Source: an uncultured Blautia sp. (lineage in GTDB: Bacteria > Bacillota > Clostridia > Lachnospirales > Lachnospiraceae). From it: DNA of 11,842 nt. Positions 5,557 through 11,039 of this stretch are shown piece by piece. The translations under genes were made by a program, and so were the position numbers. Positions within the stretch are counted from its first letter, which is position 1. Each line of letters starts with the position of its first letter. Where the stretch lies: positions 1 through 11,842 of the forward strand of contig CABSEJ010000103.1 of the NCBI GenBank assembly GCA_902476765.1, read 5' to 3'. The notes under the pieces were generated by a model, which saw only the letters and a list, made by a program, of their open reading frames with translations, had not been told where the DNA came from and searched no databases.

Positions 5557-6908
5557 ATGAAAACTGAGAACGCATGGAAAAAATATAAGGACAAGACAGA
5601 AATCTTTGATTTCTGTGAGAAGTATAAAAATTTTATGAGCCGTTGCAAAACAGAGCGAGAGTGTGTAATCGAGATGGAGCAGGCAGCTAAGGCTGCAGGC
5701 TACCGGAACGTGGAAGATGTGATTGCAGCAGGAGAAAGCTTAAAGCCCGGAGACAAGGTGTATGCTAATAACATGGGAAAGACCCTTGCAATGTATTTGA
5801 TAGGAGAAGAGCCCATGGAAAAGGGAATGCGGATACTGGGCGCTCATATTGATTCTCCAAGATTAGATTTAAAACAAAATCCATTATATGAAGATTCTGA
5901 GCTGGCCCTTTTGGATACCCATTATTATGGCGGTGTGAAAAAATATCAGTGGGTGACTCTGCCTATGGCTCTTCATGGCGTGGTAGTGAAAAAAAGCGGG
6001 GAAGTGATTCCTGTGGTGATCGGAGAGCAGGACGAGGACCCGGTTCTGGGAATCTCAGACCTGCTGATTCACCTGTCCGGCAAGCAGTTAGAGAAAAAAG
6101 CTTCTGAGGTGGTAGAAGGGGAAAGTCTGGATGTGCTTGGAAAGAGGAAGAGCCGGTAAAAGCACAGATTCTTTCTATATTAAAGGAGAAGTATGATATC
6201 GAAGAGGAAGATTTCCTCTCTGCAGAGCTTGAGGTGGTTCCTGCTGGCAAGGCCAGAGATTACGGATTGGACAAAAGTATGATTATGGCTTACGGACATG
6301 ATGACAGAGGGTGCGCTTATCCGTCCTTCATGGCTATGCTGGCACAGGATAAGGTAAAATACACGTCAGTGTGCCTTCTGGTGGATAAAGAAGAGATTGG
6401 AAGCGTGGGGGCTACAGGTATGGAGTCACGTTTCTTCGAGAATACCACAGCAGAGGTTATGAATGCCGCAGGACAGTACAGCGAACTGGCACTGAGAAGA
6501 GCCCTGAAGAATTCCATGATGCTGTCCTCTGATGTGAGCGCTGCCTTTGACCCTAACTACCCGGAGGTAATGGAGAAGAAAAATGCAGCCTTCTTAGGGC
6601 ATGGCATTACCTTTAATAAATATACAGGTTCCAGAGGTAAAGGAGGTTCCAATGACGCTAATCCGGAATACATTGCCAAACTCCGCAAGGTAATGGAGGA
6701 CAACAAGGTGGCCTTCCAGACCGCAGAGTTGGGAAAGGTAGATGTAGGCGGCGGCGGAACCATTGCCTATATTTTGGCTAACTATGGTATGGAAGTTATT
6801 GATTGCGGTGTAGCTGTACTGAATATGCACGCTCCCTGGGAGATTGCCGGTAAGGTGGATATCTATGAGGCCTACAGAGGATATTGTGCTTTTTTGAGAG
6901 AAATATAG
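5557..6908 (+). pseudogene. M18-family aminopeptidase, frameshifted and with an apparent small internal deletion
   Basis: The gene encodes a two-metal aminopeptidase of the M18 (aminopeptidase I/DNPEP) family, which removes N-terminal residues from peptides in the cytoplasm. The first frame starts at ATG 5557 (AAAGGAGG at 5539-5546) and runs 200 residues to TAA 6157-6159; it has the metal-ligand stretch LGAHIDSPRLDLK (94-106) and THYYGG (121-126). The rest is in another frame, open from about 6123 to TAG 6908, with SAELEVVPAGKARDYG, HDDR, LVDKEEIGSVG, SSDVSAAFDPNYPEV and MHAPWEIAGKVDIYEAYRGY. The join lies at about 6135-6156. In intact relatives roughly seven more residues (a VGS-x-P-like loop) follow the LDVL position, so the change looks like a deletion whose length is not a multiple of three rather than a one-base slip. 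All visible metal-site motifs survive, so the event is recent or a sequence error. Confidence 0.8.
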
Positions 6909-6918
6909 GAAATGACTC

Positions 6919-6947
6919 TATACATCTTGGCCGAAAAATGTTAATAT
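6919..6947 (+). promoter_or_regulatory. Possible weak promoter for the membrane protein gene
   Basis: TATACA (6919-6924), a 17-base spacer and TAATAT (6942-6947) each match the consensus at 4 of 6. The -35 box and flanking CTATACAT are the same as in the promoter at 418-446. No terminator is seen after the M18 gene, so read-through from it is equally possible. Confidence 0.3.
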
Positions 6948-6982
6948 AAATACGTCAGAGCTGTAAAGTTAGGAGTATAGAT

Positions 6983-8236
6983 ATGTCAAGATTTTTAAAA
7001 ATAATTGTGAACCTGGTGGTTCTGGCTGCTATCCTGGTGGCAGCTGCCCTTTTGGTACCTCCCTTTGCAGGGGTGGATACAGTGATGAATGACAACACAG
7101 AAACAGATACTAATCTTCCCATAGGCTCTGTGGCCTACGGAAGAACGGTGCAGGCCAGCACTCTGGAAAAAGGAGACCGCATTATCTACAGCGAGGGCGC
7201 CAGTGATTATATATATGAAATCACAGATATGGATGCCAGTGCAGGAGCCTACAAGGTAAAGGATATTTATAACAGCAACAGTGATGAAGAAACTCTTACC
7301 ATACAAAAATCCGTGCCGAAGCTGGTGCTGGTGGTTCCCTTTATCGGATATGCTGCCATTGCTCTTCAGAGTATTGAAGGCCTGGTTGTAATTGGACTGG
7401 GCATTGTTTTCCTCATCATTCTTTTTATTCTCTCCGAGGTTTGGAGAAAGGACAAAGAGGAAGACGACGAAGATGACGATGAAGATGACGAAGAGGATGA
7501 AGAGGAAGACGACGAAGAAGAGGACGATGAGGAAGAAGAGCGTCTGTCCCGGCGTGAGCGCAGAAGGTTAAAGAAAGAAGAGAAGCGCCGCAGAAAGCTG
7601 GAACGGAAGGGCCTGTTGGATGACGAGGATGAAGATGAGGACGAAGAAGAGGAACAGGTTCAGGGTGAAGCGGATGCTCCGGCTCAGGAGGACCAGGAAT
7701 TCGACGAAGCTATGAAGGACGCTATGTCTTCTATAGCAATGGGCATAGCCAATGTAAGCCAGCCGGAACAGGTGGAGGATGCTACTATTGTAATGCCTGA
7801 CCCTGAGGCCGTTGAGGAAGCTCTTTCTTCACCGTCTTTGGGAGCTGCGGAAGAAAACCAGGAAAGTTTGGAAACTGCTGAGACAGGGTACCAGGAGGAA
7901 ACAGAATTCCAGGTGATTGCAGAAGAGGCGGAAGCAGAAGAGGAACCTTCCCTTGCATCAGAGGAGGAATCGGTACAGACGGGAGAAACACAAGAGGAAT
8001 TCCCGGCCGGTCAGACACAGGAGATTTTACCGGAAGTGACGCAGGAAATCTCAGAGGAAATTCAGGAAGAGATGTATGTGGAAGACCAGGCACCTGCATA
8101 TAATCCAGATGCAGTTCTCCAGGCACCTACAGTGGAAGAGCTTTTAGCCAAAGCCCAGGCAGCAGGAGATGCCCCGGATGTGAAGGAAGACAAAGATAAT
8201 GACGTGACATTGCTGGATTATTCCAAACTCTTATAA
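6983..8236 (+). CDS. Membrane protein with degenerate signal-peptidase-like domain and long charged tail
   Basis: A 417-residue protein. Residues 5-25 form a membrane anchor; about 26-112 would be outside the cell; 113-127 and 132-151 are hydrophobic; the rest is cytoplasmic. The outer part (IGSVAYGRTVQASTLEKGDRIIYS and on) resembles the S26/SipW-type signal peptidase fold, in which a GS-v-y-v segment is followed by a KGD turn. The catalytic serine (normally SMxP just before it) is not visible, since that region reads NDNTETDTNLP, and no matching Lys/His is obvious. It is therefore probably not a working peptidase. The tail has an Asp/Glu run (158-186), a basic stretch (187-209), a second acidic run (213-224), then Glu/Gln-rich sequence ending DVTLLDYSKLL. 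AGGAG at 6971-6975 supports the start. Fold similarity is by eye; function is unknown. Confidence 0.75.
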   Translation: MSRFLKIIVNLVVLAAILVAAALLVPPFAGVDTVMNDNTETDTNLPIGSVAYGRTVQASTLEKGDRIIYSEGASDYIYEITDMDASAGAYKVKDIYNSNSDEETLTIQKSVPKLVLVVPFIGYAAIALQSIEGLVVIGLGIVFLIILFILSEVWRKDKEEDDEDDDEDDEEDEEEDDEEEDDEEEERLSRRERRRLKKEEKRRRKLERKGLLDDEDEDEDEEEEQVQGEADAPAQEDQEFDEAMKDAMSSIAMGIANVSQPEQVEDATIVMPDPEAVEEALSSPSLGAAEENQESLETAETGYQEETEFQVIAEEAEAEEEPSLASEEESVQTGETQEEFPAGQTQEILPEVTQEISEEIQEEMYVEDQAPAYNPDAVLQAPTVEELLAKAQAAGDAPDVKEDKDNDVTLLDYSKLL

Positions 8237-8246
8237 TAACGAATTA

Positions 8247-8294
8247 CAAAAGGCTGTTCCAGGGGAAGTACAGATTTCCCGGAACAGCCTTTTG
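8247..8294 (+). terminator. Intrinsic terminator after the membrane protein gene
   Basis: CAAAAGGCTGTTCC (8247-8260) pairs perfectly over 14 bp with GGAACAGCCTTTTG (8281-8294). The stem extends inward through GGGAA (8263-8267) with TTCCC (8276-8280) past a two-base bulge. The T-run is short (TTTT, within the stem). It separates this gene from the S10 operon. Confidence 0.8.
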
Positions 8295-8295
8295 C

Positions 8296-8335
8296 TACCT
8301 TCAGTGCACAAAGTGCCCCTATACACTAAAGATAT
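8296..8335. repeat. Imperfect palindrome, copy B of the two-copy intergenic repeat
   Basis: CTT (8299-8301) pairs with AAG (8329-8331) and AGTG (8303-8306) with CACT (8324-8327), around a C-A mismatch, with a 17-base loop. Copy A (5344-5380) has the same shape, and one stem pair is C-G there and T-A here. AGTGCCCC (8312-8319) in the loop can also pair with GGGGCACT (8359-8366), so the element may extend to 8366. Between 8367 and 8409 I see nothing else. Confidence 0.5.
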
Positions 8336-8409
8336 GAAAGACAGACTGCAGCTATGGTGGGGCACTATTGTCCAAAGAGGGATTGTCGCTGGGGTATCCG
8401 GTTTGTATG

Positions 8410-8446
8410 AAAAAAAATACAAAAAAAATACAAAACAAGTGAAAAA
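8410..8446 (+). promoter_or_regulatory. Phased A-tracts (UP-element-like) ahead of the S10 operon promoter
   Basis: Four A-tracts lie at 8410-8417, 8421-8428, 8432-8435 and 8442-8446, with centres 9-11 bases apart, directly upstream of the -35 box at 8451. An 11-base unit (AAAAAAAATAC) is repeated in direct tandem. Such tracts bend DNA and bind the polymerase alpha subunit at strong ribosomal promoters. Confidence 0.55.
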
Positions 8447-8450
8447 GTCC

Positions 8451-8479
8451 TTGCAATCCGGTAAAACTTGGATTATACT
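8451..8479 (+). promoter_or_regulatory. Strong sigma-A promoter of the S10 ribosomal-protein operon
   Basis: TTGCAA (8451-8456), a 17-base spacer and TATACT (8474-8479; 5 of 6). Transcription should start near 8485-8487, giving an mRNA leader of about 220 bases before rpsJ. Confidence 0.75.
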
Positions 8480-8486
8480 AACAATT

Positions 8487-8709
8487 GCTGTGACATGATA
8501 GCTGTGAAGCGTGAGGTTGCTGCCGAAATGGCAGGTTTTCCGTGGAGCGAATGTCAAGTTAGGAAACTGACGACAAGTCACTGTATTACATCAAGAGACT
8601 TACCACTACGGGGTGGGAGTGTGTGTAGCTTTGAGATGACACACACGGGAATGTGTACAGTCGCCGCTTGTCGTACTACAAAAAGTGCGAAAAGGAGGAG
8701 ACTTTTTTT
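8487..8709 (+). ncRNA. Structured leader of the S10 operon mRNA (candidate ribosomal-protein autoregulatory RNA)
   Basis: About 220 untranslated bases with many pairings. TGACAT (8491-8496) can pair with ATGTCA (8551-8556), closing a junction that holds GCT-GTGA-AGC (8501-8510) and CTGCC-GAAAT-GGCAG (8520-8534). Next come TGTC-AA-GTTAG / CTGAC-GACA with a GAAA tetraloop (8552-8575), ACT..CCAC / GTGG..AGT (8598-8620) and GTGTGTGT / ACACACAC (8619-8646). Several of these exclude each other: ACGACAAG (8570-8577) also pairs with CTTGTCGT (8667-8674), and ACACA (8641-8645) with TGTGT (8652-8656). The ribosome site AGGAGG (8693-8698) sits in a loop between AAAAAGT (8680-8686) and ACTTTTT (8701-8707). 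In E. coli the S10 leader is controlled by L4, encoded here by rplD; whether L4 acts on this unlike sequence is inference. Confidence 0.6.
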
Positions 8710-9027
8710 ATGGCAAGTCAAGTAATGAGAATCACTTTAAAAGCTTATGACCATCAGTTAGTAGATGCGTCTGCAGGCAAAATTATCGAAACTGTTAAGA
8801 AGAACGGAGCAACTGTAAGCGGACCGGTTCCCCTTCCTACAAAGAAAGAGGTTGTAACTATTCTGCGTGCTGTACACAAGTACAAAGACTCCAGAGAACA
8901 GTTCGAGCAGAGAACTCATAAAAGACTGATTGATATCATCGCACCTACACAGAAAACAGTAGACGCTCTGGCCAGACTGGAGATGCCTGCAGGTGTGTAC
9001 ATCGATATCAAGATGAAACAGAAATAA
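8710..9027 (+). CDS. rpsJ: 30S ribosomal protein S10 (NusE)
   Basis: A 105-residue protein of the 30S head that also binds NusB in antitermination complexes. The start MASQVMRITLKAYDH, PLPTKKEVVTILRAVHKYKD (41-60) and EQRTHKRLIDIIAPTQKTVD (66-85) are standard S10 sequence. AGGAGG at 8693-8698 lies 11 bases before the ATG, a rather long spacing filled by a T-run. It is the first gene of the operon, as in most bacteria. The following gene does not start for 206 bases, which is unusual for this operon. Confidence 0.98.
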   Translation: MASQVMRITLKAYDHQLVDASAGKIIETVKKNGATVSGPVPLPTKKEVVTILRAVHKYKDSREQFEQRTHKRLIDIIAPTQKTVDALARLEMPAGVYIDIKMKQK

Positions 9028-9072
9028 TTCTGTTTAACCAAGAGATTATCCTTACAAGGTTGATATAAAGCG

Positions 9073-9119
9073 ACATCTCGTCATTGAATGGGGCATGGCC
9101 TTATTGAGTGTCGTGATGT
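9073..9119 (+). repeat. Hairpin 1 of a tandem pair in the rpsJ-rplC spacer
   Basis: A nearly continuous stem of 22 positions with an ATG loop at 9095-9097; only T-T (9078/9114), T-T (9081/9111) and G-G (9086/9106) fail to pair. Its inner 29 bases (9082-9110) match 9127-9155 at 22 of 29 positions, including the G-C core and CCTTAT. Confidence 0.65.
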
Positions 9120-9125
9120 GGATTT

Positions 9126-9156
9126 GCACTGGATGCGGCGTTGCCTTATCAAGTGC
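9126..9156 (+). repeat. Hairpin 2 of a tandem pair in the rpsJ-rplC spacer
   Basis: GCACT (9126-9130) pairs with AGTGC (9152-9156), then GATG (9132-9135) with TATC (9147-9150), and GGC (9137-9139) with GCC (9143-9145), loop GTT. Relative to hairpin 1, an A-T pair has become G-C (9132/9150) and a T-G pair C-G (9129/9153), so pairing is kept while sequence changes. Confidence 0.65.
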
Positions 9157-9233
9157 TTACTGCATATCGACTGTTTGTCTAGGATGATTGCACAACACAG
9201 TGTAATCCGCTGTAGATTCACAGGAGGTAAAAA

Positions 9234-9863
9234 ATGAAGAAAGCAATCTTAGCTACTAAAGTCGGAATGACTCAAATCTTCAACGAAGACGGAGTGTTAA
9301 CTCCAGTAACTGTATTGCAGGCTGGTCCATGTGTGGTGACACAGGTTAAGACCATGGACAATGACGGCTATGAGGCAGTACAGGTTGGCTACGAAGACAA
9401 GAAAGAAAGACTTGTAAACAAGCCAATGAAAGGCCACTTTGATAAAGCTGGTGTTTCCTGCAGAAGATTCGTCAGAGAGTTAAAATTAGAGGGCGAATAC
9501 ACATTGGGACAGGAAATCAAAGCTGACATCTTTGCTGCAGGCGACAAGATTGACGCTACTGCAATCAGCAAAGGTAAAGGATTCCAGGGTGCTATCAAGA
9601 GACACGGACAGCACAGAGGACCTATGGCTCACGGTTCTAAGTACCACCGTCATGCAGGTTCCAACGGCGCTTGTTCCGACCCCTCTAAGGTATTCAAAGG
9701 CAAAAAGATGCCAGGTCAGATGGGACATGTGAAAGTAACTGTTCAGAACCTTGAGGTTGTAAAGGTAGACGCTGAGAACAATCTGCTGTTAGTAAAAGGC
9801 GCTGTTCCGGGACCTAAGAAATCCTTAGTTACTATCAAAGAAACCGTGAAAAGCGGCAAATAA
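9234..9863 (+). CDS. rplC: 50S ribosomal protein L3
   Basis: A 209-residue early-assembly protein of the large subunit, bound near the peptidyl-transferase centre. MKKAILATKVGMTQIF at the start, the KGKGFQGAIKRHGQHRGPMA segment (about 113-132) and the long central loop with HGSKYHRHAGS and KKMPGQMGHVKVT are typical. Length is usual. AGGAGG at 9222-9227 is 6 bases from the ATG. rplD follows after 29 bases. The base pattern does not differ from its neighbours. Confidence 0.98.
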   Translation: MKKAILATKVGMTQIFNEDGVLTPVTVLQAGPCVVTQVKTMDNDGYEAVQVGYEDKKERLVNKPMKGHFDKAGVSCRRFVRELKLEGEYTLGQEIKADIFAAGDKIDATAISKGKGFQGAIKRHGQHRGPMAHGSKYHRHAGSNGACSDPSKVFKGKKMPGQMGHVKVTVQNLEVVKVDAENNLLLVKGAVPGPKKSLVTIKETVKSGK

Positions 9864-9892
9864 AGTTTTCGTTGGAAAGGAGGACCATAGAA

Positions 9893-10513
9893 ATGGCAAA
9901 CGTATCTGTTTATAATATGGAAGGCAAAGAAGTTGGAACAATGGAATTAAACGATGCGGTGTTCGGTGTTGAAGTAAACGAGCATTTAGTACATTTAGCC
10001 GTTGTTCGCCAGCTTGCAAATAATCGTCAGGGAACACAGAAGGCAAAGACACGTTCTGAAGTTTCCGGCGGCGGAAGAAAACCCTGGAGACAGAAAGGAA
10101 CCGGTCATGCAAGACAGGGTTCAACAAGAGCTCCACAGTGGACAGGCGGCGGAGTTGTATTTGCTCCCACACCAAGAGATTATTCCGTTAAGATGAATAA
10201 GAAAGAAAGAAGAGCAGCTCTGAAGTCCGCTCTTACCAGCAAAGTTCAGGAGAACAAACTGATTGTTCTTGACGAACTGAAGTTAGATGAAATCAAGACA
10301 AAAGCAATGCAGAATGTTCTGAATAACTTAAATGTTTCCAAGGCCATGGTTGTTCTGGCTGACAACGACAAGAACGTAACCATGTCTGCAAAAAACATTC
10401 CGGATGTTATCACAGCTCTGCCAAATACAATCAATGTATATGACGTGCTGAAATACAACACCCTTATTCTTACAAAAGCTTCTGCAGCAGCAATTGAGGA
10501 GGTATACGCATAA
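9893..10513 (+). CDS. rplD: 50S ribosomal protein L4
   Basis: A 206-residue protein. The conserved extended loop that lines the exit tunnel is clear: SGGGRKPWRQKGTGHARQGS (about 58-77), then RAPQWTGGGVVFAPTPRDYS. The C-terminal globular part ends VYDVLKYNTLILTKASAAAIEEVYA. The ATG at 9893 follows AAAGGAGG (9876-9883) by 9 bases; a TTG at 9872 is in frame but lies ahead of that ribosome site. In E. coli L4 also represses its own operon through the S10 leader; the leader at 8487-8709 is the place to look for that here. Its TAA shares one base with the rplW ATG, so the two are coupled. Confidence 0.98.
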   Translation: MANVSVYNMEGKEVGTMELNDAVFGVEVNEHLVHLAVVRQLANNRQGTQKAKTRSEVSGGGRKPWRQKGTGHARQGSTRAPQWTGGGVVFAPTPRDYSVKMNKKERRAALKSALTSKVQENKLIVLDELKLDEIKTKAMQNVLNNLNVSKAMVVLADNDKNVTMSAKNIPDVITALPNTINVYDVLKYNTLILTKASAAAIEEVYA

Positions 10514-10812
10514 TGGCAAACGTAAAGTATTATGATGTAATCCTGAAACCAATCGTAACCGAAAAGAGCATGGCTGCCATGGGCGAGAAGAAATACACCT
10601 TCTTAGTTCACACAGAGGCAAACAAGACCATGATTAAAGAAGCTGTTGAGAAAATGTTCGAGGGAACCAAGGTAAAAAGCGTTAACACCATGAATTTAGA
10701 CGGAAAGACAAAAAGACGTGGAATGACCTTTGGAAAGACAGCTAAAACAAAGAAAGCTATCGTTACTCTGACAGAGGACAGCAAAGATATCGAGATTTTC
10801 GAGGGGTTATAA
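10513..10812 (+). CDS. rplW: 50S ribosomal protein L23
   Basis: A 99-residue protein at the exit of the ribosomal tunnel, the docking site for trigger factor and signal recognition particle. The start MANVKYYDVILKPIVTEKSM, FLVHTEANKTMIKEAVEKMF (30-49) and the KTKRRGMTFGKT loop (65-76) are standard. AGGAGG at 10497-10502 lies inside the end of rplD, and the start overlaps its stop (TAATG). The TAA at 10810-10812 is followed directly by the first of two large hairpins, and rplB starts only after 227 bases. Confidence 0.98.
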   Translation: MANVKYYDVILKPIVTEKSMAAMGEKKYTFLVHTEANKTMIKEAVEKMFEGTKVKSVNTMNLDGKTKRRGMTFGKTAKTKKAIVTLTEDSKDIEIFEGL

Positions 10813-10922
10813 GACTGGGCGAGGCAGAGCCGTCAGGCGATAGATGAGCCTTAGTCGGACCCTGTTCACGAACCTTAACGAAGCAGAGCCGAAGGCGATA
10901 GCTGAGTTTAGTTGAGTGAACA
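10813..10922 (+). repeat. Tandem pair of large related hairpins in the rplW-rplB spacer
   Basis: Two related units lie at 10820-10857 and 10879-10914, matching at 31 of 38 aligned columns with two one-base gaps. Each folds into a rod: GCC/GGC tip (10829-10831/10836-10838 and 10888-10890/10894-10896), an AGA/GATA internal loop, a short stem, and G-A/A-G mismatches closed by C-G. Hairpin 1 is closed by GACT (10813-10816) with AGTC (10853-10856), starting on the base after the rplW stop. Hairpin 2 is closed by TGTTCAC (10863-10869) with GTGAACA (10916-10922). They could be a conserved RNA element or copies of an extragenic repeat. Confidence 0.65.
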
Positions 10923-10940
10923 CCCCCCTATAAATATAGT
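10912..10940 (+). promoter_or_regulatory. Possible internal promoter ahead of rplB
   Basis: TTGAGT (10912-10917), a 17-base spacer and TATAGT (10935-10940; 5 of 6). The -35 box lies in the 3' arm of hairpin 2, and the region around it is AT-rich. It would let rplB and downstream genes be transcribed separately; this rests on two short matches only. Confidence 0.35.
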
Positions 10941-10951
10941 AAACAACTACA

Positions 10952-10985
10952 GCAGTCGAGAGAAAATAATCCGATATTCGGCTGC
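10952..10985 (+). other. Alternative hairpins in the rplB leader
   Basis: GCAGTCGA (10952-10959) pairs with TCGGCTGC (10978-10985) over 8 bp with one T-G wobble. The same 3' bases can instead pair in the tight hairpin CCGA-TAT-TCGG (10971-10981). The two cannot form together. Confidence 0.4.
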
Positions 10986-10994
10986 GGCAAAGAA

Positions 10995-11019
10995 ACGCCA
11001 GGGCAAGTTGCACCGGCGT
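10995..11019 (+). other. Stem-loop just upstream of the rplB ribosome site
   Basis: ACGCC (10995-10999) pairs with GGCGT (11015-11019), GG (11001-11002) with CC (11013-11014) and GCA (11003-11005) with TGC (11009-11011), with single bulged A at 11000 and 11012. It ends 5 bases before the ribosome site AAAGGAGAG (11025-11033). Confidence 0.5.
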
Positions 11020-11039
11020 AAATGAAAGGAGAGACAGTA

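Larger units (their letters stand above)
9028..9233 (+). other. Long structured rpsJ-rplC spacer
   Basis: The spacer has 206 bases without a gene. It contains two large related hairpins (9073-9119 and 9126-9156), a third stem GATTGCAC (9186-9193) with GTGTAATC (9200-9207; one G-T pair), and a small stem CTGT (9210-9213) with ACAG (9220-9223) that touches the rplC ribosome site AGGAGG (9222-9227). AACC (9036-9039) and GGTT (9058-9061) may form a further weak stem. I see no terminator and no convincing promoter. Confidence 0.6.

Noticed and set aside
6130..6160. Programmed -1 frameshift to join the two halves of the M18 gene
   Set aside because: A weak A-AAG slippery site lies at the join, but the upstream codon GGA would re-pair poorly, no clear stimulating hairpin is seen, such recoding is not known in this family, and several expected residues are missing at the join.
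7785..8126. Proline-rich minus-strand ORF within the charged tail of the membrane protein
   Set aside because: It is the mirror of the Glu/Gln-rich coding strand; no ribosome site or recognisable motif.
8292..8498. Small ORFs between the terminator and rpsJ
   Set aside because: They run through a palindrome, A-tracts and the promoter, and lack ribosome sites.
8653..8709. S10 start upstream at GTG 8653
   Set aside because: S10 begins at MASQVMRITLKA; the upstream residues come from the leader and the AGGAGG site serves ATG 8710.
9028..9233. Insertion sequence or hidden gene explaining the long rpsJ-rplC spacer
   Set aside because: No reading frame of note, no terminal inverted repeats with target duplication; the pattern is hairpins.
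10813..10922. CRISPR array or tRNA-like cluster in the rplW-rplB spacer
   Set aside because: Only two diverged copies, each self-complementary over its full length; no uniform spacers and no cloverleaf.
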